A stretch of 64,000 nucleotides of DNA from contig JAKELP010000005.1 of assembly GCA_029929735.1 (NCBI GenBank), forward strand, positions 7,295,712 to 7,359,711, written 5' to 3'. The notes under the pieces are model-generated. The model was not told the origin of the DNA, did no database searches, and saw nothing but the letters and a program-made list of their open reading frames with translations. A program made the translations under genes and the position numbers. Below are positions 13,449-25,469 of this stretch, piece by piece. This DNA is from Mimosa pudica (lineage: Eukaryota; Streptophyta; Magnoliopsida; Fabales; Fabaceae). Every line of letters starts with the position of its first letter. Within the stretch, counting starts at the first letter, position 1.

Positions 13449-14508
13449 AACCTTTAATGTGTTCAATTTCTATGACATGCAAAGGAACTAAAATCTTGCA
13501 TTACCTTATTACAATTTTGATATAATAAAGGGTTCTCAATCTTATCCAATCTTTATATAGTAACTTGCTACTATATTTATCTATCTATTATATATTCTAT
13601 AAACCGGGCTAACGTTCCATTAGTCCACTTGATTTGTCCACGTGTCCTTTTCAAATCACAACAAATTCATATGAAAGTCATAAGCTTACATGTCTGATTG
13701 AGACAATAATGCGTGCACTCACAATTATTTATATTAATGCCTATTAAATTAGTATATGATGTTATTCCATCAGCCTTTTTTCCGTTCAATCCATGCATGT
13801 GCCATTCAACTTTGAAAAGCATGTGCCCTTATTCTTGTTTACATCCTGCCATCCATCATAATCATAAATGATTCTTCCTTAATACTGTCTAAATCATACA
13901 TATTAAGGATGTTCAACCCATCGTGGAGGTCACATCTTCCATCATAAATAATTCTTCCTCAATTTTGTCAAAAACCCTACAAACTAAACTTAATATTTTA
14001 CAATCAAAATGCCTTAAATTAAAGGACACACCTTCAATCGAAGGGAAATTGTTTCACTCAAGATCCTGCCAGATTAAGATAATTTTCTTCACAGCCTCTT
14101 CAAACTCTGCTATAAATACGGACTCCACCCCAACACTTGCATTTAAGGCCTAAAGCACAAAGGATGTAGCCAATTCAATCTCATCAGAACCATTGCAATG
14201 TCAGTCGACTAAATCAACAGCCTCTAGATTATTCAACATTCAACAAGAAATGAGCATAATCAAATAATCAAAAGTGCAAGAACTTCATGCCCTTGCAATG
14301 TAGATCAGCTTTATACTTCGCCAAATACAAAACTTCTTTCTCCTCATGCAATTTAAACATACCACACCTGTATATATAAATTAATAGCAGCATTAGATCG
14401 AGAACAATAAAATATTCTAAAAACCAAACAATTATTGAGACGTGAGAAAAATATACAACACAATCGTATATAAAACAACATTTAAAATTTTAAAAGGTGA
14501 TGAGTCAA
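13449..14508. other. intergenic, no gene seen
   Basis: AT-rich spacer between the MITE and the F-box pseudogene. The 76-residue plus-strand frame at 13923-14153 has no family resemblance and low-complexity composition. Confidence 0.45.
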
Positions 14509-15861
14509 TTACCATGAATCGACATTATACACTTCAATATCACAATCTTCCAAAAGATCCTTCAGTCTCATTAAACTTGGTCTATAGAAAACTGGTTCGA
14601 ACTCAACCGATGTCTTCCCACGACCCTCGAAAAATCTTAATAAATTCCTTTGAGGATCATAATACACGAATCTTCTATTATGACCATAAATCATGATTCC
14701 CTGTCTTAAAAAAGCTATTCTTGGGAAAGAGATAAATGGCCGATATTGTTAAACATTAACATCAAACCTGAAAATTTCGGTCCAAGAGTCGCTGTCACCA
14801 TACTCTTTCATAGTAAGGAACCTAAGACCATCCAGTTGGTTATATGAATAACATATGAAGAGACTTCCCTTTAATTCTCCAAAGCCGAGAATAGCTGGAC
14901 AACAATATAATGGCACAGGACAAGAAAACAAGTTTGGCATCTCAATTTCCAAATCAAAACATAAAATTGAAGCCCTCCCCCTATTAACAACAAGCCAATG
15001 AAGCCATCCATTCAAACAAGTGGGATATAACATTTCACAGCAAGTTTTACCATATTCAATGTTTCTCCATAATTTGGTCCCCAATGTGTGTATTTCAACA
15101 ATCATACTATCATAATATATATATGTACTTATCACTTTATATTCATCAGTTTTATTTAGATAACCTAATCCATGACAATGCTTCTGATATCCATAAATGC
15201 TTTTAATATTCTCAGATTGTGGAAGTCTTATAAACTCTCCTGTGATTGGGTTGCAAACAACCAATGTCATTGGCTGGAAACTAGTACGAAAAATGTCACG
15301 TTCAGAAGATAAGAGAAGCAGGCTATTGCAAGAATTTGCTACTGAAAATCTGTCATCTGCAGGCTTACAAGCGATTCTAGTTGTTCTATTGCCCCTCCTT
15401 TCTGGCCTCATGCTTTGCGTGAACCACCATCTTAGCATCACGAAGAGGAATCTTCAACTTAACATCAAGCTTCATATGATTGTCACAATCGGGTCATGGA
15501 GAATCTTACACTCACCACCCCATTTGTTGTCGCCTGATGAATCACTTGCAAGCTCATCAAAGTTGAGTAGGTAGAAAGTTCTTGAAACACAATTATGAGT
15601 GCGAAGAAAAGCACATACGGGAGCGGACTCTGAATACAATTGAACAAAATGTGGGCTTGAGATAAAGGAGAACCAACTCTTGCAAACACACTTTCAACTC
15701 AAAACCGACTTATGAGGGAGTTTGAGTAGAACTTCTATAAGCATATCAAGAGGGAGATGTAGGATATAGTTTGGGGCATGAACTTCTTCTGCTTTGGTTT
15801 TTCTATGGACTTTTGATGTTTCACGTCCTACAAAGATATTCCGTTTTCTTTTCACAGCCAT
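14509..15861 (-). pseudogene. F-box / F-box-associated (FBA) domain pseudogene
   Basis: The minus strand starts MAVKRKRN… at 15861 and reaches an F-box core (LPLDMLIEVLLKLPHKSVL) before a TGA at 15694-15696. The same frame continues past it with KCVCKSWFSFISSPHF. A frameshift near 15480-15490 leads to KLDVKLKIPLRD. Another near 15385-15415 leads into a 14749-15441 frame with typical FBA sequence (VVCNPITGEFIRLPQ, YKVI, GWLHWLV). A TAA at 14749-14751 cuts off a final in-frame segment (IMIYGHNRRFVYYDPQ…). F-box/FBA proteins are substrate receptors of SCF ubiquitin ligases, with targets that vary and are usually unknown. Two stops and two frameshifts argue that this copy is dead; an unannotated intron could explain one of them but not all. 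Confidence 0.85.
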
Positions 15862-16650
15862 CCTGAAAGGAGAAGGGGAGAATAAGAGCTAATTGATTGA
15901 TATGATATTTTTCCTATGCAAACATTTATATGAGAGCATTGCATACACACAAAAGCTTCCCATTATGTGCTGTTTGTGGGGAACGAATCATTGTAGTGAA
16001 GAGACTGCATCTGCATGCATGTATATGAAAGCGGGAGCATTACGTCATGATGGATTTCATGATGTTAATTAATAGCTTCATGGGAGAGAAAACTAGTACT
16101 AGTATATTGCAAGTGAAAGTTTTAATTTTCATATATAGAATAAATTAAAGTCGATGAATTGAATGAATAGAATGAAGAATGTATAAAAGAATATTATAGG
16201 GAGTGTGTGCCAGTGCGATTACATCATCGGCATTTACTAATTAATTATCAGCAAGCAATAATAAAAAGCTAATGAAAGGAATAATAATTCAATTGCTAAC
16301 AGGTGGATCGGACGAGAGAAGAGAAGGCTTCAAACCAGGGAGGGAGAGCGGGGCCATACCGTTCAAGCGGGAATGAGATTTTCTCAGAAGCAACTCTCAG
16401 ATTTTCTCAGCAACAGTATTATATTCAGAGCTGTGTCATGAACAATACAATTAATTCTATTTATGGGGTTACATCAATTAAAAGAGAATTAATAAATAGA
16501 GCTAAATATTGGAGGGGAGTTGGACTTGATCTGGACTTGATCAATATCATCTCAATCAAGTGTAATATTTGGCTTAGAGATTTTAATTTGACTTGACACA
16601 TTTAAAATTTATCTAATAGATAACTATCGAAATTAAGAAAACATATAATA
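15862..16650. other. intergenic, upstream of the F-box pseudogene
   Basis: No recognisable gene. The 97-residue plus-strand frame at 16303-16596 has no domain I can recognise, and I leave it unannotated. Confidence 0.45.
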
Positions 16651-16910
16651 CCTCTGTTCCTAAATATAAGACCTAATTTTTTATCAAAAAAAAAAAGACC
16701 TAATTGACTTTTTTTTGAGAGGTTAAGGTTGCGAAATATGCTATTAAATTATGATATATTTGATATATTTTTAGATTATACATTCGTTTATAGGTAAAAT
16801 AAACTAATCTAAGGGAAAAATTTAGGTAAATCAATTTATAATTAATTTATTTTGTTTTATAGGATTTTCTAAGAAAGTCAATTAGGTCTTATATTTAGGA
16901 CCGGAGGGAG
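16651..16910. repeat. Stowaway-like MITE (CTCCCTCCGT family, 'gacc' subtype)
   Basis: Starts CCTCTGTTCCTAAATATAAG and ends with the inverted CTTATATTTAGGACCGGAGG, followed by TA. Same interior as the copies at 7384, 31268, 48117 and 58251. Confidence 0.75.
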
Positions 16911-16933
16911 TATAAGAAAATACAATTTTTTTA

Positions 16934-17547
16934 GGAAAAATTAATTTGAAGTCCCTCACAAGGGACTTAATACTAGGAAAGTTTCATAAACTCTCCAAAT
17001 TAAAGTAGTGTTCCAAGAGACCTCACTTTAATATATTCTAAACGTGAAAAGAATTTTTTGCCCCACAACCTATATATTAACTTGTCATTCTCTACCTGTG
17101 GGGTTGTTACGTGTGCCCATGCCCTCATCAATCTCTGCTCATTAACTTGTTATAGGAGTTTTCATTACATTTAGAGGGTCGATCATGACCTTGTTATACG
17201 TGTCCATGAACTTGTCAATCCCCTCCCATGTGGTTGTTACGCTTGCCTATACCCTCGTCAATCCCTGCCCATTGTTAGAGGGGTGGTCATTACATTGAGG
17301 GTCGGCCATGACCTTGTTAGAAGTGCCCATGAATTTGTCATTTCCTGTCAATGGAGTTGTTACGCGTGCCCATGTCCTCATTAATCCCTGCCCATTAACT
17401 TGTTTATTTAGGCTGAGGGGCAAAATAGACTTTTCACATTTAGAATATATTAAAGTGAGGTTCCTTGGGACCATACTTTAATTTTTAGAGTTTATGTGAC
17501 TTTTCTAGTATTGAATTTCTTGTGATGAACTTCAAATTAATTTTCCC
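16934..17547. mobile_element. long foldback element with internal 122-bp tandem repeat
   Basis: The arms match the smaller MITE at 21760-22093: AAGTCCCTCACAAGGGAC near 16950 with its inverted partner near 17530, and 'cctcactttaatatattcta' near 17022 with its partner near 17443-17461. Between the arms lie about two and a half tandem units of 122 bp, starting at 17103, 17225 and 17347 with TTGTTACGYKTGCC. The tandem block is absent from the sister copy, so it is cargo or an internal expansion. Confidence 0.7.
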
Positions 17548-18530
17548 ATTTTTTTATTTAAGCAGATATGTTTAAGGAATTCTAATCGGATTAAAATTTA
17601 TACATCAACAGTTTTTTTTTTATCAGAATACTTCGACAGTTGATCAACATAACATTTTGTTTGTGACCGACTGACCACAGAGGGAGACAAGCTAAGGGAA
17701 TTTAATTAATTTATATATAAATTATCATTTACATTTATTATATTTATCTAGAGCATTCTGATCAAAAAATATTTATCTAGAGCAAAAAAAAAATTTATTA
17801 TATTTATTAAAAAAAAAAAGCGATTTAATTCAAATTAAGCAGGTAACGTCACTCTAGCTAATGAAACCAATACGTGTTTACCGCCTTCCGTTTCTTCTAC
17901 TGCGCATGCGGCGGAACACTTCAACTCCAACCCTCTCTCTCTCTCTCTCTCTCTCTGCATGCCAAGAGGATAACACTAATCAATCACATTTTTTCCTGTT
18001 TTTGTTTCTTTCCTATAGCCTATACATATTTCACATGTATGTATGTTCTTGATCTTGAACCATTCATCTCTTCTTGTTATTTCTTGTATTATCCCACACA
18101 TGCAATTATATTCAGTCGTCTTTATCTTTTCTTTCTCAATATTATTCTTATCTCTACCAACACTATTTCATCCTCTTTCATTTTCAGCGTCATCTTTTCT
18201 TTACAAAAAAAAACATTATAGTCTATATCATCATTCCCCCTTTTTCTTTAATAAAATGAGGGGAATAATGACCTTGCAATGACGTTGTTATATATATGTT
18301 ATACGAGTTCTTGAAACAACTGAGAGCTAGGCGTACTTAAGTCGGTGCATTAAACTCATTTGTCCCATCTCATTTGCCTAAACTCGTCGCTTAAAAGTTT
18401 GGTGCTTTTGGCTGTGTATATATTCACGATTCTTGTTTGGCTTCATTTGACACATCTCTTATGTACTTAGATATAAATAGCATGCTTTTGGTGATAAAGT
18501 GGAGAATAGTGAGGCTGAAGAAAACTCAAA
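17548..18530. other. intergenic / NET3 promoter region
   Basis: Contains a (CT)n run at about 17935-17956 and long pyrimidine-rich text. The overlapping open frames here are hydrophobic by composition only and are not gene-like. No gene. Confidence 0.5.
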
Positions 18531-20045
18531 ATGACGAATGATCAATCCTCACACCGGTGGTGGCTAGACAATAACAAAACCATTAGACAATCCCCTTGGC
18601 TCCAATCCACTCTCGCTGGTATAATTCACTCATTTAATCTTTAATTTCATCTTTTTTTCTTTTGCTGCGCCTTTTGTTATTGCTCTTCATCACTTTCCAT
18701 GCATTCTGATTAGTTAATCGTTGTACTTGACTAAGCGTTCACTTTGGTCAGATATGCTTTGATAGTATGAGGTTTGGTTGGAAAATGAATCCCTCACTCG
18801 GCTCCACGATCTAATCATTCTCCACTATAAATATGATCCATTGATTACTATTATATTGGTCTTGCTTGTGCTTTATTTATTCATTTTTTTGACCATACCT
18901 TGCTTGTGCTTTATGAAAAAGTTAAAAGTACTACTATCATATTATTATTTGCTTTCTTAATGGTCCCCCCTAAATTTGAAACAAGGGTGGAGCGGGGAAT
19001 GAAGAAATAAGTGGAGAACTATATGATTACTTATAATCTTTTTGGACTTCCATTTTGATATTCTTGGTGTTACCTCTCATCTTTTTCCTACCTTTTTCTC
19101 TGGACTTCATTATATATGAACTTATACAAGATTGCAAATAAAGCATGCAGTTTTAATTTGATGAAGAGAAGAAAGACGGTTTTGATGATTTTGTGTTTTT
19201 TGTTGTTGATGGCAGAGTTAAATGAAAAGACCAAAAAATTGTTAGAACTAATAGAGGAAGATGCAGATTCCTTTTCCCAACGTGCAGAAATGTATTACAA
19301 GAAGCGACCTCAACTCATTGGCATGGTGGAAGATTTCTATAGGACACAGCGCTCATTAGCTGAGCGCTATGATCAAGTCAAATCTGACACAGGAATTCGC
19401 CTCCTCACGACAGGGGTATCATCGTCATTTCACCCCACCATGGACCAATCAGATAACATAGTGAGTTTTAAGGATAGAAGTTATGATAGCTATTCTGATA
19501 ATTGTGATGTTGAGGAATATTTGGAGTCTGAAATTGATGATTCTGAGCTGAAATTATCTACCAAGTTTGCTGAACATGATGAGCTTATAAGGTTGAGGGA
19601 GGAAATTGATAGACTCAGGGAAGAGAACAAGGCTTACAAGGAAGAACTCAATCAGAAAAATGCCTTAAATGATGAAGTAATGATCTTGAAAGAAATGGTA
19701 GGAGGACTTAGAGAAGAGAACATGGTTTATAAGGATCAACTGAAGATGAAAGATGCCTTATGTGATGAAGTAAAGGTATTGAGGGAAGACATAGAAAGAT
19801 TCAGAGAAGATAATAGAGGACAGAGGGATCAACTCATAGAGAAAGATGAAGAGAAAATAAAGGTGATAAGACAGTTGAGCATAGCAATGGATTTGATGAG
19901 GGAAGAGAATGCCAAGATGAGAACCTATATTGCCAAGAATGGCAACAAGAAATGGAGGAATCCATTTGAGTTCAACAAACTCAAGGTAGCCTTGTCATGG
20001 AAATTGTTTAGTGGTCAAAAGAATTCTAGTACTGTAGCTTCCTAG
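18531..20045 (+). CDS. NET3-like (KIP1/NAB domain) actin-binding coiled-coil protein
   Basis: Two exons, 18531-18618 and 19216-20045, with a 597-bp GT-AG intron; 305 aa. Residues about 8-85 form the NAB actin-binding domain typical of Networked proteins: RWWLDNN, SPWLQSTLAELNEKTK, LIEEDADSFSQRAEMYYKKR and LAERYDQV. The start at 18531 is required because the tandem Trp signature is in exon 1; the in-frame ATG at 19116 lies inside the intron. The rest is acidic and then a long coiled coil (about 140-270) rich in LREEN and LREDI heptads. NET proteins link actin filaments to membranes. A single NAB domain, short length and one intron fit the NET3 group, but I cannot assign the paralogue. Confidence 0.88.
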
Positions 20046-20582
20046 TTATTGTGGCCAAACATGACCAAGTCTTGTAACCAATAGTCCAAATAGTAGTCAC
20101 AAACCTGATATGAGAATTCCGAGCTTATTGCAATGTAAATAAACTATATTAATTAAATACGTGGTTTAGAATATAAATAAAACCATATTTCTTGTATTCT
20201 TTTAATGCACGCGCAAAGAAGCAGAGTGATATTCAAAGGGTTATTTTGTGAAACACCGAAGTAATATAGGTGGCCCTGGCCTAGAGGAATATTCAGCAGA
20301 TGATATTTAAAAGTTGAGCTTGTTTGGGGATGTTGGCTTTTGGTGGATCTCTATTTATTGTAAAGAACAATTAACAACAAAGAAAGGGCCATGCGGAATG
20401 TGGAATGGAATATTCCCTTTTCCGTTTATGTAGTTTTTTTAATTCAGTATAGACAATATTACACGGACAAATTCACTAGCACTTAAACAAATGCCTTACC
20501 TAAAATTAAGTGCCCAAAGAACATGCAAGAACTAAAGAAAGCAACACTAAAGTAGAAGCAATTCAACGACATCCACATCTAA
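20046..20582. other. spacer between convergent genes
   Basis: Holds the presumed 3' UTRs of the NET3-like gene (+) and the AGP gene (-). The AT-rich stretch near 20140-20200 could supply poly(A) signals. No further gene. Confidence 0.5.
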
Positions 20583-20969
20583 TTACACAAAAAGAAAATG
20601 CATCAGGAGAAATACCAGTAAAGGCATATAAGAAATAGAGAGCATAGAGGGGTATGATGCTTTGGAAGTAGCAGGAGGCATGGAGACCAAAGGAGGAAAA
20701 ACAAGTATAGAGCTAGGAGTGCCCAAAACTTGAGGATTGGGAGGACTTGGGCTTGAAGGAATTGTTGGCAAAGAGGAATGTGAAGGAGAAGAAGCAACTC
20801 CACTAGGAGTTGGAAATAGAGGACCTTCTTCTGAGCTTCCTGGTGCTGCTGATATAGTAGAAACATGAGTTCTTAATGAATATGCTTGAGCTAGTAATAA
20901 TGGACAAGGGTGTGCATCCATTAAGGTGAGTGATAATAATATAGCCCAGATTGAGAAAAAGGAAGCCAT
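20583..20969 (-). CDS. classical arabinogalactan protein, AGP25/26/27 type
   Basis: Single exon, 128 aa. Residues 1 to about 28 are a signal peptide (MASFFSIWAILLSLTLM…). The middle is rich in Pro, Ser, Thr and Ala with the AGP25/26/27-type phrases STISAAP and PLFPTPSG. The C-terminus is hydrophobic (YMPLLVFLLMHFLFV), preceded by small residues, as in a GPI-anchor signal. The family is secreted, hydroxylated and heavily arabinogalactosylated, and sits on the outer plasma membrane and in the wall. The short chain, signal peptide, PAST-rich core and GPI tail are all visible; modification is known from the family. Convergent with the NET3-like gene. Confidence 0.75.
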   Translation of the reverse strand: MASFFSIWAILLSLTLMDAHPCPLLLAQAYSLRTHVSTISAAPGSSEEGPLFPTPSGVASSPSHSSLPTIPSSPSPPNPQVLGTPSSILVFPPLVSMPPATSKASYPSMLSISYMPLLVFLLMHFLFV

Positions 20970-21130
20970 GAATGATCACAGAATCGATTGGTTAGTAATG
21001 AATGTGTCTGTGAGAGAAAGAAGAACGAAGAGGATCAAAATGAAAAGAGAAAGAATGGTTGATGATGGAGAATGTGAATCTGAGTGCTGATGATTGATGA
21101 ATAAAAAGGGTTTACAAGTGGTGGTGGGCT

Positions 21131-21140
21131 CCTTATACCT
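21131..21140 (-). promoter_or_regulatory. putative TATA element of the AGP gene
   Basis: On the minus strand the sequence reads AGGTATAAGG, about 165 bases upstream of the ATG at 20969. Sequence match and spacing only. Confidence 0.35.
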
Positions 21141-21334
21141 TACAATTTTCATCTTTTGTTATTGTCCATCCTATTAATCATCTTATGCAATTGTATGATG
21201 GTGGTGGCTTTTCATTTCAAATATAAGCTACAATTCATTCTCTCTCTTGAATACAAAATATGTTATTCAAAATATCGTGATCCATTATATTTCTTCAAAG
21301 TGCACATTAATAAATGAGATACTAGCTCTTTCTG

Positions 21335-21625
21335 TTTCTAATTCTAAGATCTCTTTGACTTTTTTTTAAGAATGAAGGATATGAAATTAATCACTTAAAA
21401 TTGATTATAGTTATTTGTTATTTTATACAAGAATGAGGGATATGAAATTAATCACTTTAAATTGATTATAGTTATTTGTTTTCCTCAAAACTAATTAGTT
21501 ATACTTATAAGTTAACCTAAAATCTAATTAGATGTGACATATATTATAGTTTAGTGATATAATTTTTTTTCTTAACTTAAAAAAAAGTCAAAGTATTCTT
21601 ATATTTAGAACAAGAGTCGGGGAGT
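21335..21625. repeat. degenerate Stowaway-like MITE
   Basis: Left 'ttctaattctaagatctctt tgactttttt' and right 'aaaaaagtcaaagtattctt atatttagaa' are inverted copies of the CTCCCTCCGT family ends. An internal block ('gaatgagggatatgaaattaatcactt') is duplicated at about 21372 and 21431. Confidence 0.6.
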
Positions 21626-21759
21626 ATATTCTAAGGCAAAATCATTTACAAATAACTATACATGTTGATTTCATAAAGGGTTAATAAATTTTTTTTATTG
21701 TTTAAGTTTGTCTGCATTTTGATTTTGATTCCTTGAAGAGTAAATAATCAAAATTTTTT

Positions 21760-22093
21760 GGGAAAATTAAATACAAGTCCCTGGTAAGGGACATAATGCT
21801 GGAAAAGTCCCAAAAATTGAAAAAATTAAAGTAGAGTCCCTTGGGACCTCACTTTAATTATTTATGAATGTGTGGGCCCCACATTTAATAATAAAAAAAT
21901 CCACCCACCTTTTCTTTCTCCTCTCTTCTTCTCTCCTTTAATAATGTGTGGGTTTTTTTTATTATTAAATGTGGGGCCCACACATTCATAAATAATTAAA
22001 GTGAGGTCCCAAGGGACTCTACTTTAATTTTTTCAATTTTTGAGACTTTTCCAGTATTATGTCCCTTACCAGGGACTTGTATTTAATTTTCCC
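21760..22093. mobile_element. foldback MITE, Mutator type, with perfect 9-bp target duplication
   Basis: 334 bp. Terminal GGGAAAATTAAATACAAGTC is inverted at the right end, and the arms stay almost identical for over 120 bp (including TGTGGGGCCCACA). It is flanked on both sides by AAATTTTTT. Related: the long copy at 16934-17547 and a half copy at 24205-24318. Confidence 0.85.
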
Positions 22094-22269
22094 AAATTTT
22101 TTTACAAACCAACATTTTAAACATGATGAAATTTGTTGGATTAAAATCTATTGATTGGAATTTGATGGACGAAAACAAAAATGACAGAAAATCTAAACTA
22201 CAGGGTGTTGTATTAACTTTTTTTTTCATAGATAAAAGGAACAAAGGCAACCACCCTGTATACATGACA
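22094..22269. other. short spacer, no gene
   Basis: AT-rich spacer between the MITE and the RNase H relic; no gene or repeat end seen in it. Confidence 0.4.
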
Positions 22270-22515
22270 GTTTAATCATTGCTGAAAATACATCAAATCC
22301 TCTTGCAAAGCCTCTATTATGCTCTCAGGGAGAGCATTCATGCTCATAAAATCGACCTGCATCAGCATAGACTCTGTTGCTAGTATATCAGAACCTCCCA
22401 CGATCTTGAAGCATCAATTTAATCTCCTGCAATAAGTCTAGATGCCAATTGGTTACTTCCGAAAGTATCAGCTGAATGGCCTCGGTGCAATTACATTCCA
22501 CAATAAGTCAATAAC
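22270..22515 (-). pseudogene. relic of an RNase H-like (RVT_3 type) retroelement domain
   Basis: Reading the minus strand from about 22505 gives VECNCTEAIQLILSEV followed by NWHLDLLQEIKLMLQDRGRF. This is the usual core of the plant RNase H-like domain found at the 3' end of LINEs and in stand-alone copies. It then frameshifts into SMLMQVDFMSMNALPESIIEAL. No intact frame remains and no LINE body is adjacent, so this is a short decayed fragment. Confidence 0.55.
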
Positions 22516-24204
22516 CCGTGAACATCATGTTACCAAGCTTTCTTCAAAGCCCATACTTAGGATTAGAGGTATATCATTAGGGTTATGGTTAAGATAAATT
22601 GGTAATATAATATGTTAATAACTATCTTTTTTAAATTTGGAAAGTGATATTATATTTAGGAAGAGAGGTAGTATACAACTATTTTAACTAATTTGATTAG
22701 TTTAAGGATATTAGTTAAATTAATTATTATCTTATAATATTATTACCAATTCACCCTAACCATATATTTTTATCACTACTTTCCTTGTTTGTTTACTATT
22801 GAATAGGGCGAAAGTGCAAATATATATGTGGCAAAATTGTAGAAGGGGCACTCAACCCCATGATGATTTTAAGGGTGTAAAAATATACATGGTAAATTAA
22901 AATGGGTAAAAATATACATGGTAAATTGTACATGGTGTAAAATAAACATAGTAAATTGTAAAAGGCACACACAACACCATGAGAGTGAAGATAAAAGATG
23001 ACGAGTGCTCCATTTTGATTTACCATAGATATTTTTAATCCCTCAAAAGTATCATGTTGTTCGGTGTACCTTTTATAATTTATCATGTGTATTTTTGCAC
23101 ATTTATCTTATTGAATATTGATAAACATTATCAAAGTTCATTTGAGAAAAAAGTTGGTAACAATTAAAAAGTAGTCTTATACTTATGAACAAATTAATAT
23201 TTAAAAGTGGTCTTCTATTTAGGAATGGAGGCGGTGGTTTATAAAAAGAATAAATTAGTTTTGAATAAATATTAATTATATACAATTTAAAGTGATTAAT
23301 TTTGTAGGTTACATTTCTTTAAAAAAAAGTTGGTGGTCTTATTGAAGTAGTTTTCTATATTTTGGAGGAGAGGGACTGGTGTGATTATTTTTCGTTAATA
23401 ACAATATAATAATTTTGTGCATTTCACTTTTATATTATGAAAATGAGATTACAAAATTAAGATATGCGCGTAAGTTTTTCTTTTTCTCTATTTATGTGGT
23501 TGTGCCTTTGGTCGATTCGTGATTTAATTTTTGCACTAACTGAAAATGGTTGATTTTTAAAAAGATATTTTTTTTACGAATAAGTAGATTAAATGTTTTG
23601 TGTCTGTGCGTTCGAAATAATTATTAGTGTTTTCTTAAGGCGTCAAGGTGTAATTTGCATATTATTAACCTTTCTAATTTACATTAAAATTCATATGATT
23701 TAGAAAAGTTTTTCATTAAGAATTGATGAGCCCGAAGAAATTAAGGATAAAGCCTCTTCATGTCTGAAGCAAACCAATTTATTTTGGTTGAGTGCAAAAG
23801 AAAAATAAAAGATTAAAAGATTGTTTTTACGCCTAACGTAATCATACTTCTTTTTACCAACAATACTGAAATCATTATTATTTATTAGACAATTGAACTT
23901 TTTTGATTCATAAGTAAAAGTTAGAATTATGTAGGTGAGAACCACGTATGACAAATAAAATTGTTGGTACTAATAATTAGGCCAGAATATACACTGTCTT
24001 TATTTCTTAAATTTTTATTTTTTATACTTCACCCACCCATTAACATATGACCTATTGCACATAAATTTTATGCAATAAAAGTAAATCAGAGAATACACAT
24101 ACTTAAAGGAGTACATGTAAAAATTTATATTACATAAACTCGTCACATTTTCTTATATTAAGATCGATCTACAAGAACTTTAACATTTTGGGTTGTTTGT
24201 TCCA
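22516..24204. other. intergenic, AT-rich
   Basis: Contains pieces of CTCCCTCC-type elements (about 22630-22780, 23160-23340) and a short repeated phrase 'aaaatatacatggtaaatt' (22890-22935). No gene seen; the minus-strand frames are low-complexity. Confidence 0.45.
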
Positions 24205-24318
24205 AAAATTATATTACTTTGAAGTATTAAAGTAAGTCCCTTAGGACCTACTTTAATATGAGGAGTTCATGGAATTTTTCTAGTATTAAGTCCCTTGTGA
24301 GAGACCTCATATTAATTT
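24205..24318. repeat. half copy of the GGGAAAATTAA foldback MITE
   Basis: 'attaaagtaagtcccttagg' and the end 'cttgtgagagacctcatatt…attttccc' match one arm of the element at 21760-22093. The other arm is missing. Confidence 0.55.
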
Positions 24319-25103
24319 TCCCAAATTTTTAAATCAAAGTGATTGAATATGTTATGAATAATGATACCATATAGTAATTGCATCCTAATCGATCTCGGCT
24401 TATCTCCCACGTAATCAAAATTTCTCCCATACCTTCCTTAATCAATGCGAAATGACTTTGCACCGAAATAACAAAATCACGCAGAGACCGAGTCGGAGGC
24501 GGGGAGGGGGAGGTGAAGCTTTTCCAATGTTATTGCTGCCTCCGGGAGATGGAAAATGTACGCCTTTGGAAGAAGATGTTTTTTTAAGTTAAAATTAAAA
24601 TCATATATCTACTCAGATGTCAACTAAACAAAATAACGGTGTTAGTTTAGTTGACATATAACATATTAGCAAAATTTAACACTGTCATTCATTTTTAAAC
24701 TTCAGGGATTAATGTTATAAACTGAGCAAACTTGAAGGACGAATATCTTCCATTTGAAATTACAAGGACTAAAACCAAAATGGACTAAAACTTTATGGAC
24801 CAAAAAGTTAAGTTACCCATGCTAATTTGATATTTAAGTACTCTCTCCGTTCTTAAATATAAGAAAGACACTTTCTTCTTTTTCAACTTTTTTCCCAAAT
24901 GAATCCTTATAATTCTTATCTATTATAAATAAGAGAGGAAGAATGAAGATAAAGATATATGGTTAGGGTGAATTGATAATATCATATGCTATTAACTAAT
25001 ATCCTTAATTATTAGGAAAATTGATTTTATATTTAGGAGGGAATACATTTCAACCATGTGTAAATATTAATAATTAGTATGTTGGCAAAAAAATATGTTA
25101 ATA
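24319..25103. other. intergenic with decayed repeats
   Basis: 24585-24830 resembles one half of the GGGTTAACAT foldback at 5678-6025. 24838-25045 is a degenerate CTCCCTCCGT-type MITE. A small GC-rich tract near 24485-24510 has no partner. No gene. Confidence 0.45.
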
Positions 25104-25366
25104 CTCCCTCCGGTCCTTGTTATAAGTCACAAACTACTCATTTCTCATATACCAAGAAATGGTAGTTGTGTCTTAAAATTCATGTTAATTTTTCCACTTT
25201 TTCCAACTTTACCCTTCATTAAATGGAGTGTTTAACATTTTCAATTTCGAATCTCCATTAATTACATGGGTAAAGTGAGAAAAAGCATTTAATGCGGTGG
25301 TTAGTGACTTATACTAAAGATCAAAAATTAATGGTAGTTAGTGACTTACAATAAGGACCGGAGGGA
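25104..25366. repeat. Stowaway-like MITE ('ataagtcac' subtype), full length
   Basis: Begins CTCCCTCCGGTCCTTGTTAT and ends with the inverted ATAAGGACCGGAGGGA, with TA on both sides. The array at 28715-29401 is made of the same subtype. Confidence 0.8.
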
Positions 25367-25469
25367 ATAATTAGTTGAAGCACCGAAGTGTTCTTTGGGC
25401 CGAAGTGTTCATTGGTTGAGGGGGTTTAATTTCGAAAAGGTTATTTCCATTGTTGTCAAACTTTAGAGT

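Noticed and set aside
15197..15574. 125-residue plus-strand ORF
   Set aside because: Antisense to the F-box pseudogene; a shadow frame.
17861..18282. Several overlapping plus-strand ORFs before NET3
   Set aside because: They run through a CT microsatellite and T-rich text; hydrophobic by composition, no conserved features.
19116..19215. Upstream extension of the NET3 frame (MNLYKIANK…)
   Set aside because: It replaces the essential tandem-Trp part of the NAB domain. The exon at 18531-18618 with a clean GT-AG intron supplies the correct N-terminus.
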